A DNA stretch of 64,000 bases from Paraburkholderia domus (lineage in GTDB: Bacteria > Pseudomonadota > Gammaproteobacteria > Burkholderiales > Burkholderiaceae): assembly GCF_905220705.1 (NCBI RefSeq), contig NZ_CAJNAT010000016.1, positions 99,260-163,259 of the forward strand. Reading direction: 5' to 3'. Below, piece after piece: positions 1 through 8,038 of the stretch. The number at the start of each line of letters is the position of its first letter. The stretch's first letter is position 1. The notes under the pieces are model-generated. The model saw only the letters and a list, made by a program, of their open reading frames with translations. It made no database searches and had not been told where the DNA came from. The translations under genes and the position numbers were made by a program.

Positions 1-192
1 AGCGATCCGCTATCGCTGACGAAGATCGGACATACCGAACTGCTGCGCGAGGCGGGATCGGAGGGGCTTGAGATCATCATGTGGCTAATCATGCGCGGCG
101 CGATGAATGAAACAGTGCGTCAGATTCATCGTTTCTATCACGTGCCTGCGTCGAACACGGCCTATGGCCTGTTAGTGCTGGAGGACGCGTGA
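1..192 (+). CDS. LigB-type extradiol dioxygenase, C-terminal fragment
   Basis: The reading frame is open from the first base and ends at a TGA overlapping the next start. The 63 visible residues include the run MWLIMRGAM and then HRFYHVPASNTA, which I recognise as the C-terminal end of class III (LigB/PmdB) protocatechuate 4,5-dioxygenase beta subunits. That enzyme opens the protocatechuate ring between C4 and C5 using non-haem Fe(II), giving 4-carboxy-2-hydroxymuconate semialdehyde. The next gene encodes the dehydrogenase for exactly that product, which supports the call. The iron ligands lie outside the window, so gallate dioxygenase or another LigB relative is not excluded. Confidence 0.75.
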   Translation, partial: SDPLSLTKIGHTELLREAGSEGLEIIMWLIMRGAMNETVRQIHRFYHVPASNTAYGLLVLEDA

Positions 193-1142
193 CGAGGCCG
201 CTGAAGGTCGCACTTGTCGGTGCCGGCGCGTTCGGAATTCAGCATCTGGATGCGATCTCGAGCCTGGGCGGCGCGGACGTGGTGTCGCTCGTGGGTAGGG
301 ACCTGCAAAAGACGCGCGAGATTGCTGAGCGCTACGGGATCGCGCGTGCCTGCGTCGAACTGGACGACATTTTGACTCAGCCTGAGATAGAGGCCGTGAT
401 CCTGTGTACGCCGACGCCGTTGCACGCAGAGCAGGCAATCGCTTGCCTGCGGGCTGGAAAGCACGTGCAAGTCGAGATCCCTCTGGCTGACTCCCTCGTG
501 GACGCTGAAACGGTGGCGCTGTGGCAGCAACGCACGGGCATGATTGCAATGTGCGGACATACGCGACGTTTCAATGCGGGGCATCAATGGTTGCGCGAGC
601 GCATATTGACCGGAGAGTTCACATTGCGCCAGCTCGATGTGCAGACGCATTTTCTGCGTCGCTTCAATACGAATGCACTGGGTCAACCACGAAGCTGGAC
701 TGATCATCTGTTGTGGCATCACGCGGCTCATACGATAGACCTGTTTCAATATCAGACCGGCGAAGAGGTGATCGCCGCCAATGTACTGGAGGGACCGATC
801 CATCCAACGCTGGGGATTGCGCTCGATATGTCCATCCAGCTCAAAAGTCTTGGTGGCGCGTTGTGTACGCTATCGCTTAGCTTCAACAACGACGGACCAC
901 TGGGATCGACATTTCGATATATTGGCGACGGCTTGACCTATATCGCCCGCTATGACCAGTTGACCAACGGCATGGGCGAAAGCCTTGACCTTGATCTGCC
1001 CGAGCCCGCACTGAGCGGAGTAGCGCGGCAAGATCGGGAATTCTTCGCCGCGATCCGCGAGCGCCGCGAACCGAATGCGAGCGTGGCAAGTGCGCTTCCG
1101 TGCTATCGCGTATTGGACCAGCTTGCCCGGCAACTGGGCTGA
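189..1142 (+). CDS. ligC: 4-carboxy-2-hydroxymuconate-6-semialdehyde dehydrogenase (LigC/PmdC)
   Basis: This 317-residue protein belongs to the Gfo/Idh/MocA fold: an N-terminal Rossmann motif (VGAGAFG, about residues 10-16) followed by a C-terminal alpha/beta dimerisation and substrate domain. The N-terminus with GAGAFGxxHLD and the later WTDHLLWHHAAHTIDLF segment resemble LigC of Sphingobium and PmdC of Comamonas, which oxidise the ring-cleavage semialdehyde to 2-pyrone-4,6-dicarboxylate with NADP. The GTG start overlaps the stop of the LigB-like gene by four bases, so the two are translationally coupled. A hairpin directly at its end suggests this is the last gene of the operon. Most Gfo/Idh/MocA proteins are sugar dehydrogenases, but the neighbour makes LigC much the better reading. 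Confidence 0.85.
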   Translation: MTRPLKVALVGAGAFGIQHLDAISSLGGADVVSLVGRDLQKTREIAERYGIARACVELDDILTQPEIEAVILCTPTPLHAEQAIACLRAGKHVQVEIPLADSLVDAETVALWQQRTGMIAMCGHTRRFNAGHQWLRERILTGEFTLRQLDVQTHFLRRFNTNALGQPRSWTDHLLWHHAAHTIDLFQYQTGEEVIAANVLEGPIHPTLGIALDMSIQLKSLGGALCTLSLSFNNDGPLGSTFRYIGDGLTYIARYDQLTNGMGESLDLDLPEPALSGVARQDREFFAAIRERREPNASVASALPCYRVLDQLARQLG

Positions 1143-1152
1143 ATTCCCAGTT
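1132..1152 (+). terminator. Hairpin at the end of ligC
   Basis: AACTGGG and CCCAGTT form a perfect 7-bp stem around a 7-nt loop that contains the ligC stop codon, followed by TTAT. Its position and short T tail fit an intrinsic terminator, though the tail is weak. Confidence 0.5.
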
Positions 1153-1439
1153 TATCGTTCGCACCTGACATGGCCGATCGGTTCATTTGATGGTGCTGAC
1201 ATAGCAGTTATGCAAGTCAAACGATTTATCCGGCGACGTTATCCGAATACTGTAATTCATGTCGTATCGGCGTAATGATTAGTACGACAAAAAATCAATG
1301 GATCGTCAGGCTGTCTAGTCCGAACGCGATACGGACTTCCCCGTCGTGCCGGTTATGTGGTTGGTACGTAGAAGTGACTCCCGCTCCATGCTCGCGAGTC
1401 ACGAAAATATAAAAAATATTTTTCTAAAGGATTGGAGAC

Positions 1440-2609
1440 ATGAAAAAAGTTCTGAGCGCGGCGATACTCGCAACCGCCCTCCTGGTGTCCGTTCAGGCCC
1501 ATGCACAGGGCAGCGTGACACTTTACGGAATTATCGATACCGGTGTGGATTGGGAGAGCCAGGCGGCCAAGGCACCGGGTCAACAGAGCGCGTCCGGCTC
1601 GGCTGTCAGGATGACTTCGTTATCCGGCTCGCTCCCTTCGCGATGGGGATTGCGTGGCAAGGAAAACCTCGGCGCGGGACTGAACGTCATTTTCGAACTG
1701 GAGAGCGGCTTTGCGCCGAATTCCGGCGCGCTTCAGAACGGTAATCGGCTTTTTGGCCGGTCTGCGTGGGTGGGACTTGAAACGCCTTACGGCACGGTTC
1801 GCGCGGGTCGTCAGATCAACATGACGTACATCGCGTTGATGAAATCGACCGTCATGGGGCCAGCCCTATACTCGTTGGCGGCGCTCGACCCGTACCTGCC
1901 CAATAGCCGCTCGGACAACGCCTTAAGCTACTTCAATGATTTCCATCATTTCGTGATTGGGGCGACTTACAGCACGGGGCGAGATGCTGCAAGTAGTCCC
2001 GGAAGTGCGGCGGTGAATGGAGGGGCGACATTTAATCCTGGCGCCACGAATTGTCCGGGCAATGTTGCAGGAAGCTCGACAGCATGCCGTCAGATTACAG
2101 CGCTGGCCGGGTATTGGGGACAGGAGTTTGGTCTGCAGTTTGTTTACGATCAGTTGCGCGGTGGGCCCGGCTTGTCGCCCGGCAGCGTCTCCTATGACCC
2201 GTCGATGCCACTATTGCTCCCGAGCGCCAGTGCGAAGACTACTCGCTATATGGTCAGCGGTTACGTTCAATTCGGTGATCTGTCAATTCGCGGCGGTGCA
2301 ATCCATCGAATGACGACTACGGCAACGGATTACCAGACGAACATTTTTTACGGCGGCGCATCGTATATGCTCGCGCCGGATGTAGAGCTGGACGGCGAGA
2401 TATCGAGAATTGCCACGACGGATCAGAAGAACGCCAACTACTATGTGATGCGCGCGACGTATCTTTTGTCTAAACGAACCTCCATCTACACGATGCTCGG
2501 CTTCATGCAGAACAATAGTCGTGCGTCATATTCCGTTGGTGCGGGCTATTACACGGTGGCGAACGCGAAACAGACCGGCGTCCTGTTCGGTATTCAACAC
2601 CGCTTTTAA
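1440..2609 (+). CDS. Gram-negative porin (Omp32/OpcP family)
   Basis: A 389-residue outer-membrane channel. A signal peptide is clear (MKK, then a hydrophobic stretch, ending AHAQG at about residue 23), the mature protein starts with the beta-strand SVTLYGIIDTGV, and it ends in aromatic Phe (IQHRF), the outer-membrane assembly signal. The length matches trimeric burkholderial porins. GGAGA precedes the ATG at a good distance. About 300 bases of AT-richer sequence separate it from ligC, enough for its own promoter. Its place between the ligC operon and the Rieske oxygenase suggests uptake of an aromatic acid, but porins of this family are broad and the substrate cannot be read from sequence. 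Confidence 0.92.
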   Translation: MKKVLSAAILATALLVSVQAHAQGSVTLYGIIDTGVDWESQAAKAPGQQSASGSAVRMTSLSGSLPSRWGLRGKENLGAGLNVIFELESGFAPNSGALQNGNRLFGRSAWVGLETPYGTVRAGRQINMTYIALMKSTVMGPALYSLAALDPYLPNSRSDNALSYFNDFHHFVIGATYSTGRDAASSPGSAAVNGGATFNPGATNCPGNVAGSSTACRQITALAGYWGQEFGLQFVYDQLRGGPGLSPGSVSYDPSMPLLLPSASAKTTRYMVSGYVQFGDLSIRGGAIHRMTTTATDYQTNIFYGGASYMLAPDVELDGEISRIATTDQKNANYYVMRATYLLSKRTSIYTMLGFMQNNSRASYSVGAGYYTVANAKQTGVLFGIQHRF

Positions 2610-2622
2610 AAAGCTACCCGTC

Positions 2623-2639
2623 GCCCCCGGCACGGGGGC
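2623..2639 (+). terminator. Terminator-like hairpin between porin and LysR gene
   Basis: GCCCCCG and CGGGGGC form a perfect 7-bp GC stem with a 3-nt loop, 14 bases after the porin stop, between two convergent genes. There is no T-run on the plus strand, so termination efficiency is uncertain; it could serve both directions. Confidence 0.5.
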
Positions 2640-2670
2640 TTCGGTACGACACGCGGTGTCGCGAGTGACG

Positions 2671-3612
2671 TCATGCGTCTATGGCTTTCTCGACATCTGC
2701 GTGAAATTGCACGAGCTGCTGTCGAACGACGTCGCGCACCAGCGACGTCCCTTGCCCGATCAGCGAGTCGTTTAGCGCGCGCACCGGGGTCGCAACGGAA
2801 AGACTACAACGTAAAAGAGGTTTGCGGATGCGATGCAGCCGCAACTTCGGGTCGCCGATACACGGGTGCACCCCACTCAACGGAATCACGGCGCACCCAT
2901 AGCCCTTGCGGACCAGGTCGAGGATCGCCGTGAGGTTCTCGATCTCATGCGCAACTTGCGGCTTCAGACCGAGCGCGGCCATCGCGGTCGCGAGTGCCGC
3001 GTGCACGGCGTTCGTGGTACCCGCCGTCACCAGCGGCAAGGTGGCCACGTCTGTGAGTGTCAGCGAACGCGGCAGCGCCTTTCCCGCATGCTCGATCAGC
3101 GGCCCGGAGACGAGGTACAACTCCTCGTCAGCCAGCAGCCGCAACTCGGCGACATCGCTGGGCGGTTGGTTATAGACCACGGAACAGTCGAGCTTGCCGG
3201 TACCGACCAGCTCAACCAGATGGGCCGACAAACCGTCAACGGTGCGCAGCGTCACTTCAGGCAAGTGCTCGCGGAAGGCATCAATTAGCGGCACGACGAC
3301 CGTACGTGCAAGGCTAGGTGGCAGTCCGAGCACCAGAGCGCCCTGTACCGGACCAACACTGCCTCTGACCGCGCGTTCGGCAAGTGCAATCTGACGAAGG
3401 ATCAAGGGGACGTGGTCAAGCAGTCGCTGACCCGCCTCGGTCAGGACAAGTCCGCGGCCGTTGCGCCGGAATAGCTCCGTGCCGAGTTCCGCTTCGAGTT
3501 GTGCGACCTGGCGGCTCAGGGCCGCCTGGGTCAAGCCGAGGACGCTGGCCGCCCGTGTCAGATTGCCAATCTCAGCGATGCGTGAGAAGTGTTGGAGCTG
3601 TTTGATTTCCAT
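2671..3612 (-). CDS. LysR-family transcriptional regulator
   Basis: A 313-residue LysR regulator. The N-terminal winged helix-turn-helix (about residues 1-60: MEIKQLQHF, LTRAASVLGLTQAALSRQVAQL) is canonical, and the rest is a periplasmic-binding-like effector domain, here with acidic-aromatic features common in CbpR/aromatic regulators. The ATG at 3612 is chosen because LysR proteins start at the M-E/D-xxQLxxF motif and GGTAGGGG lies upstream; a longer in-frame start to 3651 would add 13 unlikely residues. It is transcribed divergently from the Rieske oxygenase at 3923, the standard LysR layout, so it probably controls that gene and itself through the shared 310-bp region. The effector is unknown. 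Confidence 0.9.
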   Translation of the reverse strand: MEIKQLQHFSRIAEIGNLTRAASVLGLTQAALSRQVAQLEAELGTELFRRNGRGLVLTEAGQRLLDHVPLILRQIALAERAVRGSVGPVQGALVLGLPPSLARTVVVPLIDAFREHLPEVTLRTVDGLSAHLVELVGTGKLDCSVVYNQPPSDVAELRLLADEELYLVSGPLIEHAGKALPRSLTLTDVATLPLVTAGTTNAVHAALATAMAALGLKPQVAHEIENLTAILDLVRKGYGCAVIPLSGVHPCIGDPKLRLHRIRKPLLRCSLSVATPVRALNDSLIGQGTSLVRDVVRQQLVQFHADVEKAIDA

Positions 3613-3671
3613 GCGTCGACCCCTACCGAAAGGGCATAGCAGATATGCCAAAAAGACGATTTTTTTAAATC

Positions 3672-3687
3672 AGATATCAATATATCT
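3672..3687. promoter_or_regulatory. Candidate LysR operator in the divergent region
   Basis: AGATAT-CAAT-ATATCT is a perfect 6+6 inverted repeat about 60 bases upstream of the LysR start and 236 upstream of the oxygenase start. AT-rich dyads containing T-N11-A are typical LysR boxes. The remaining part of the 3613-3922 gap shows no ORF or other structure I can support. Confidence 0.4.
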
Positions 3688-3922
3688 TAACACTCGTTGA
3701 CGCCGAGTGAACTGGCAATGGATCTGCAGCGATGGATCATTTTATGGCGGCGCGGCCGGACAGTTATCAGGATGGGGCTGTCCTGCTCATTTCTGACCTG
3801 CCTCGCGGGCACGCTGCTCAATGCGCTCGGAGTTCTAACGACGGCGCGTAGACCTGCCAGTTCCAGTCGGGTGCACCGACCTTTTACTTCGATTGCCCTT
3901 TGAACAGAACATAGGAGACATC

Positions 3923-5245
3923 ATGGACACCTCCACTCATCCGATCACGATCAAACCGCGTCCGCGCGGAGCTGATCGTTACCAGTACCTGACGCAGACG
4001 AATGCAGGCACGCCTGCTGGTGAATTGCTTCGCCGTTACTGGCAGCCGGTGGCATTGATCGATTCATTGCCGGCCGGCGCTGCGCCACAGCCGATCCGCA
4101 TCATGGGCGAAGACCTGGTGTTATTCCGCGATGAGGATGGCCGCGTCGGTCTGATCGACCGGAAATGTGCCCACCGCTGCACCGACCTTGCGTTGGGTCG
4201 CATCGAATCTGGCGGTATTCGTTGTCCCTATCATGGCTGGTTGTTCGACGTGAATGGCCGCTGTCTGGATCAGCCCGCCGAAGCTTCAGCGACCGCCAAA
4301 GACCGGATCCGGATGAAGTCCTATCCGCTTCATGAGGCGGCCGGGGCGTTCTGGGCGTATATGGGTCCTGGCGAACCACCGCTTTTTCCGAATTATCCCG
4401 CGCTTGCCGGCGGTAGCGAATATCGCTACACGACGCGCTGGTTCGGCGACTGCAACTGGATGCAAGCGAGCGAAGGCAATATTGACCCGGTTCACACGTC
4501 CTATCTGCATCAGTTGGAGCTGTCTAGCGCTGATATGCAAGCCCGCTGGGGCGTGTTTTCGAATCAGGCCAGACCGGAGCTGGCTGTCGAAGACACTCGC
4601 TTTGGGGTGAGGCTATACACGCTGCGCAAGATCGAAGGTGCCGACCGGTCGTCGATTCGCATTACCAACTTCGTGATGCCTAACGCCTGTGCTGTTGGCG
4701 GCTTCGAGGGCTACCTGGGTGACGGTGGCGTCACGATGCTGTGGGACGTTCCTATCGACGATGAACATCACTGGCGCTGGGAGTTCATCTTTCATCGCAG
4801 CGGCAAACTGGATAAGGCTGCACTCGAAGAGCAATACGAATCCGAGAAGGCCGAAGGTGATCGCATGCGACGCGCCAAGGACGACCTGTATTCGCAGGAT
4901 CGTGCATCAATGGAGCGCCAGGCCTACCTGGGTTTGGGTGAGTGTTTTTCAGTGCACGATATTGCGATCACTCAGTCGCAAGGCACGATCCACGAACAAA
5001 GCGGTGAGCATCTTTCGTCGTCCGACATCGCCATCGTGCGCGCGCGTCGCATGCTCGATGAGGCGGCACAGGTCGTCGCCGAAGGGGGAGATCCTCGCGG
5101 CGTGGTTCGCGACCTGGCGGACAACGATTTCCGGGACATGGTCGTGATAACCGGAGAGATCGGCACTGGGGAGTCGAAGGAAGCGTATTGCGCCGGTTAC
5201 AGCGAGAGCGCGGAGTTGTTCACGCTGCAACCAACCACGGCGTAA
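3923..5245 (+). CDS. Rieske aromatic-ring oxygenase, oxygenase component (phthalate dioxygenase-like)
   Basis: A 440-residue Rieske non-haem iron oxygenase. The [2Fe-2S] Rieske site is C82-x-H84 and C101-x2-H104 (CAHRC / CPYHGW). The mononuclear iron site is seen in EGNIDPVHTSYLH (D188, H191, H196). Length and the C-terminal domain fit the phthalate 4,5-dioxygenase/vanillate demethylase alpha-only group, which works with a separate single-chain reductase; such a gene follows. The ATG at 3923 is preceded by AGGAGA. With protocatechuate cleavage genes nearby it may feed protocatechuate from phthalate or a methoxybenzoate, but this is inference; the substrate pocket cannot be read reliably. It is probably under the divergent LysR regulator. 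Confidence 0.85.
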   Translation: MDTSTHPITIKPRPRGADRYQYLTQTNAGTPAGELLRRYWQPVALIDSLPAGAAPQPIRIMGEDLVLFRDEDGRVGLIDRKCAHRCTDLALGRIESGGIRCPYHGWLFDVNGRCLDQPAEASATAKDRIRMKSYPLHEAAGAFWAYMGPGEPPLFPNYPALAGGSEYRYTTRWFGDCNWMQASEGNIDPVHTSYLHQLELSSADMQARWGVFSNQARPELAVEDTRFGVRLYTLRKIEGADRSSIRITNFVMPNACAVGGFEGYLGDGGVTMLWDVPIDDEHHWRWEFIFHRSGKLDKAALEEQYESEKAEGDRMRRAKDDLYSQDRASMERQAYLGLGECFSVHDIAITQSQGTIHEQSGEHLSSSDIAIVRARRMLDEAAQVVAEGGDPRGVVRDLADNDFRDMVVITGEIGTGESKEAYCAGYSESAELFTLQPTTA

Positions 5246-5258
5246 CGTAGCGCCGGCG

Positions 5259-5285
5259 CGTCTCGCCGTTTCGTCCGGCGGGACG
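5259..5285 (+). promoter_or_regulatory. Intergenic hairpin between oxygenase and reductase
   Basis: CGTCTCGCCG and CGGCGGGACG pair 10 bp (one G-U type mismatch) around a 7-nt loop. It lies 14 bases after the oxygenase stop. Such hairpins often stabilise or attenuate the upstream message, which would give more oxygenase than reductase. Confidence 0.35.
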
Positions 5286-5349
5286 CGAGCAGTCTTTGCC
5301 GCAATGACTTCGTCTTTGTGTTACCCGAATCTTCCTGAAGTATCTTGCC

Positions 5350-6312
5350 ATGAATACCATCCCCGTTCGAGTCGTAGCCGCCGAAACCATTGCAGAAGGG
5401 ATCCGCTTGCTGAAGCTGGCGCCCCAGGACGGATCCATGTTGCCAGCGTGGGAGCCTGGCTCGCATATCGATTTGCATCTTGGGCAGGGGATCACCCGAC
5501 AGTATTCGCTGTGCGGATCGTATGCCGACACATCGACCTACGAGGTTGCCGTCAAGCGGGAAGCCGAATCGCGCGGTGGATCGAAGATTGTCCATGAAGC
5601 GTTGCGCGTCGGCAGCGAGCTAACCATCTCTGCGCCGCGCAATCATTTCACGATGAGTGACGAAGCGGGCCACAGCCTGCTCGTGGCTGGCGGGATCGGC
5701 ATTACACCGATTATCAGCATGGCGCGCCAGTTCCACGATCGGGACCATACGTTCGAGTTACTGTATTTCACCCGATCCGAAACCCACACGGCATTCCGCG
5801 ACGAACTGGCCAATGGGCCGCTCAACGCCTCGTGCCGGCTGCTGTTCGGCCAGGAGCGCGATGCCGTCGAGGAGACGCTGGACAATGCGCTTCGCAAGCG
5901 TCGAGATGGTGGGCACCTGTATCTGTGCGGACCTCAACCGTTCATGGACACGGTTCGCATGGTCGCCGCGCGTCATGGCTGGCCCGACGACGCGGTTCAT
6001 CTCGAATACTTCGCCGCTGCGCCGTCGTCGGACACCGAGCCGAAAACGTCATTCGACCTGAAACTTGCACGATCGGACAAGACGTTCACGATCCCTGCCG
6101 ACAGGACGATTGTCGATGTGCTCCGTGAGCATGGGACGGACGTCGAGACGTCCTGCGAGCAGGGGGTCTGCGGAACCTGCGTCGTGAAGGTACTGGAAGG
6201 ATCCCCCGACCATCGCGACTGCTTTCTCACCGCGCAGGAGCACGCACGGGGAGATTGCATGGCCGTGTGCGTATCACGCTCGCATTCGAAGTTGTTGGTC
6301 GTCGATCTGTAA
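5350..6312 (+). CDS. Oxygenase reductase (FMN, NAD(P)H, plant-type [2Fe-2S]; PDR/VanB family)
   Basis: A 320-residue electron-transfer chain. The N-terminal flavin-binding barrel carries RQYSLC (FMN-binding RxYS), the middle NAD domain carries LLVAGGIGITPIISMA, and the C-terminal ferredoxin domain holds cysteines in CEQGVCGTC plus a fourth further on (HRDC). This order (FMN, NAD, [2Fe-2S]) is that of phthalate dioxygenase reductase and VanB. It passes electrons from NAD(P)H to the Rieske oxygenase 104 bases upstream. An insertion sequence begins 8 bases after its stop, so any further genes of the operon may have been cut off. Confidence 0.92.
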   Translation: MNTIPVRVVAAETIAEGIRLLKLAPQDGSMLPAWEPGSHIDLHLGQGITRQYSLCGSYADTSTYEVAVKREAESRGGSKIVHEALRVGSELTISAPRNHFTMSDEAGHSLLVAGGIGITPIISMARQFHDRDHTFELLYFTRSETHTAFRDELANGPLNASCRLLFGQERDAVEETLDNALRKRRDGGHLYLCGPQPFMDTVRMVAARHGWPDDAVHLEYFAAAPSSDTEPKTSFDLKLARSDKTFTIPADRTIVDVLREHGTDVETSCEQGVCGTCVVKVLEGSPDHRDCFLTAQEHARGDCMAVCVSRSHSKLLVVDL

Positions 6313-6320
6313 ATCGGGGC

Positions 6321-6344
6321 GAGAGCGTGCAAAAGCTGGGGAGG
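6321..6344 (+). repeat. Left terminal inverted repeat of the ISKra4 element
   Basis: Begins GAGAGCGTGCAAAAG and ends TGGGGAGG; it matches the reverse complement of 7912-7935 at 23 of 24 positions (C against T at 6336). Confidence 0.9.
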
Positions 6345-6432
6345 CTCCCAAGGAGGGCCGGTTATTCTTCCGGTAGCAGCATCGGTTTCGTCTGGAGTAG
6401 GCTGATCAGTCTCGCAACGGTGGGAGCAAGCC

Positions 6433-7887
6433 ATGCGGTTGATCATCGAAGCAAGGTTGGCCGACGGAGACAATGATACGGTCGAGGAAGGTGACGGAGT
6501 TCTGGCGGTGATTGAGCGTCCTGATTGCTGTCTTGCCGAGCTGGGCCTGACTCTCGCGGAAGGGCGGTCGCTGCTTGCAAAGGTGCAGGCCGGGTTCATT
6601 TCGAAACAGGTGCAGTCATGGCTCTCAGGCCAGATCCATTGTCGGAGCTGCGGTGCGGCCTTGAGTCATAAGGATAGTCGCTCTACGGTGCTGCGCACCG
6701 TGTTCGGCAAAGTGATGGTGAAGAGTCCGCGGCTGTGGTCGTGTGCTTGCCAGCGAACTGCGCGGACGCCGCGGCGTGTGGTGCATCCCTTGTCCCAAAC
6801 CCTAACCACGCGCGTTACACCGGAACTGGAATATCTTCAGGCGAAGTGGGCAGTCCATCTGCCATACCGGCAGGCCGCGGCCATGCTCAAGGAAGTGCTC
6901 CCGCTGGACAAGGGCATTTCGTTCAGTGGCACCCGGGATCGGATTCACACTCTTGGAAAACAGCTCGACGCTGACATCGAACGTGACATCGCGAAGCTAC
7001 CTCAAGCCGTTGCAGACGTGCAGGTTCGCGAATCCAGCCATGTCGCGGCCGTGAGTGTCGACTCGGCGTGGTTGCGTAATTGCGACTCAGGGAGAGGCCC
7101 TGGCCGCCACGTGAATATCGTCGCCGGGCGGGCGACGTTCACCGATGGTCCTCCAAAACTTTATGCGTATGTGCATAGGGAAGTCACCTCGGCTGCAGCG
7201 CGACTCGATCAGGTCCTCAGCCGGAACGGTGTGGCGAGCGATGAACGCGTGACCGTGATCAGCGACGATGCTGGTGAATTTGCAAAGACCGTCGAGGGCA
7301 GTCAGCTGGCTCGCGGCCGGATCCTCGACTGGTTCCACATCGCGATGAAGTTCCAGGCGGTGGAGCGTTCCGTATTCGGCAGCAAGATGATCGACTCGAT
7401 GGACCAGGAGTCGGTGGAGACCGAAATCACCCACGCGAAGTGGTTGGTCTGGCATGGCAAGGGCAGCAAGGCGGTGGAGCGGATCAGGGCACTGGACAGT
7501 CGGCTGCTTGCGAGAGAGGGATACGAATTCAAAACGCTGTGGTGGAATCTGAACACCGTCTCCAGTTATCTGAGGAACAACGCGCACACGTTGGTCAACT
7601 ACAGCGCCCGGCATCGCAAAGGTCTCCCGATCAGCAGCAGCATTGCCGAGTTCGCGGTGAACCAGGTCGTCAGCCACCGTATGGCCAAGAAGCGACAGAT
7701 GCGCTGGACCGACGAAGGGGCGCACTGCATGGCACAGGTCAGAGTCGCGGTTCTGAACGGGGAATTCTCGTCCCATCGCATTCTGGCGCTCAAAATTGCC
7801 GACTCGCGTTACGGGAAATGCATCGGGCAAACGTCGGCAGGCGGGCGCCGACGAACGGCCAGAACAGAGAGTGCAGTCATGTCGTAA
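6433..7887 (+). CDS. ISKra4 family transposase
   Basis: A 484-residue transposase. Features visible are an N-terminal zinc-ribbon-like CRSC and CAC cysteine pairs (about residues 73-110), the QAKWAVHLPYRQAAAMLKEVLP helical region, and an RNase H-like core with acidic residues in VSVDSAWLR and ISDDAGEF, followed by the DWFHIAMKFQ motif typical of the ISKra4/Kra4-like group. A GGGAG ribosome site precedes the ATG. It is complete and bounded by inverted repeats, so the element is probably functional. The family moves by a DDE-type mechanism. Confidence 0.9.
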   Translation: MRLIIEARLADGDNDTVEEGDGVLAVIERPDCCLAELGLTLAEGRSLLAKVQAGFISKQVQSWLSGQIHCRSCGAALSHKDSRSTVLRTVFGKVMVKSPRLWSCACQRTARTPRRVVHPLSQTLTTRVTPELEYLQAKWAVHLPYRQAAAMLKEVLPLDKGISFSGTRDRIHTLGKQLDADIERDIAKLPQAVADVQVRESSHVAAVSVDSAWLRNCDSGRGPGRHVNIVAGRATFTDGPPKLYAYVHREVTSAAARLDQVLSRNGVASDERVTVISDDAGEFAKTVEGSQLARGRILDWFHIAMKFQAVERSVFGSKMIDSMDQESVETEITHAKWLVWHGKGSKAVERIRALDSRLLAREGYEFKTLWWNLNTVSSYLRNNAHTLVNYSARHRKGLPISSSIAEFAVNQVVSHRMAKKRQMRWTDEGAHCMAQVRVAVLNGEFSSHRILALKIADSRYGKCIGQTSAGGRRRTARTESAVMS

Positions 7888-7911
7888 GCCAGGGGTGCCT
7901 GACGAAATGCA

Positions 7912-7935
7912 CCTCCCCAACTTTTGCACGCTCTC
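7912..7935 (-). repeat. Right terminal inverted repeat of the ISKra4 element
   Basis: CCTCCCCA at the inner end and GCACGCTCTC at the outer end mirror the left repeat; it marks the right border of the insertion sequence, 24 bases after the transposase stop. Confidence 0.9.
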
Positions 7936-7945
7936 CTGCGATGCG

Positions 7946-7975
7946 TGTGCAATTGGGCCTTGGTCCTATTGCACA
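7946..7975. repeat. Imperfect 30-bp dyad, partly repeated at 9945-9965
   Basis: TGTGCAAT and ATTGCACA are perfect 8-bp arms, with a nearly symmetric GGGCC/GGTCC centre. The centre recurs at 9945-9965 (GCAAT-N-GGGCC-NN-GGTCC-N-AT). It starts 10 bases outside the insertion sequence and 64 bases before the next gene, so it may be an operator or a short dispersed repeat. Confidence 0.4.
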
Positions 7976-8038
7976 CTGCACTGTCGCGCGCAAGATGTTG
8001 AATCGCCAAGTGTGTGACCAGAAACGGAGGACTGCAGG

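Larger units (their letters stand above)
6321..7935 (+). mobile_element. ISKra4-family insertion sequence, complete
   Basis: A 1615-bp element bounded by 24-bp terminal inverted repeats with one mismatch (6321-6344 and 7912-7935) and holding one full-length transposase. No frameshift is seen, so it may be active. I could not find an obvious target duplication in the immediate flanks (GGGGC left, CTGCG right). It sits between the Rieske reductase stop and a membrane-protein gene. Confidence 0.88.
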
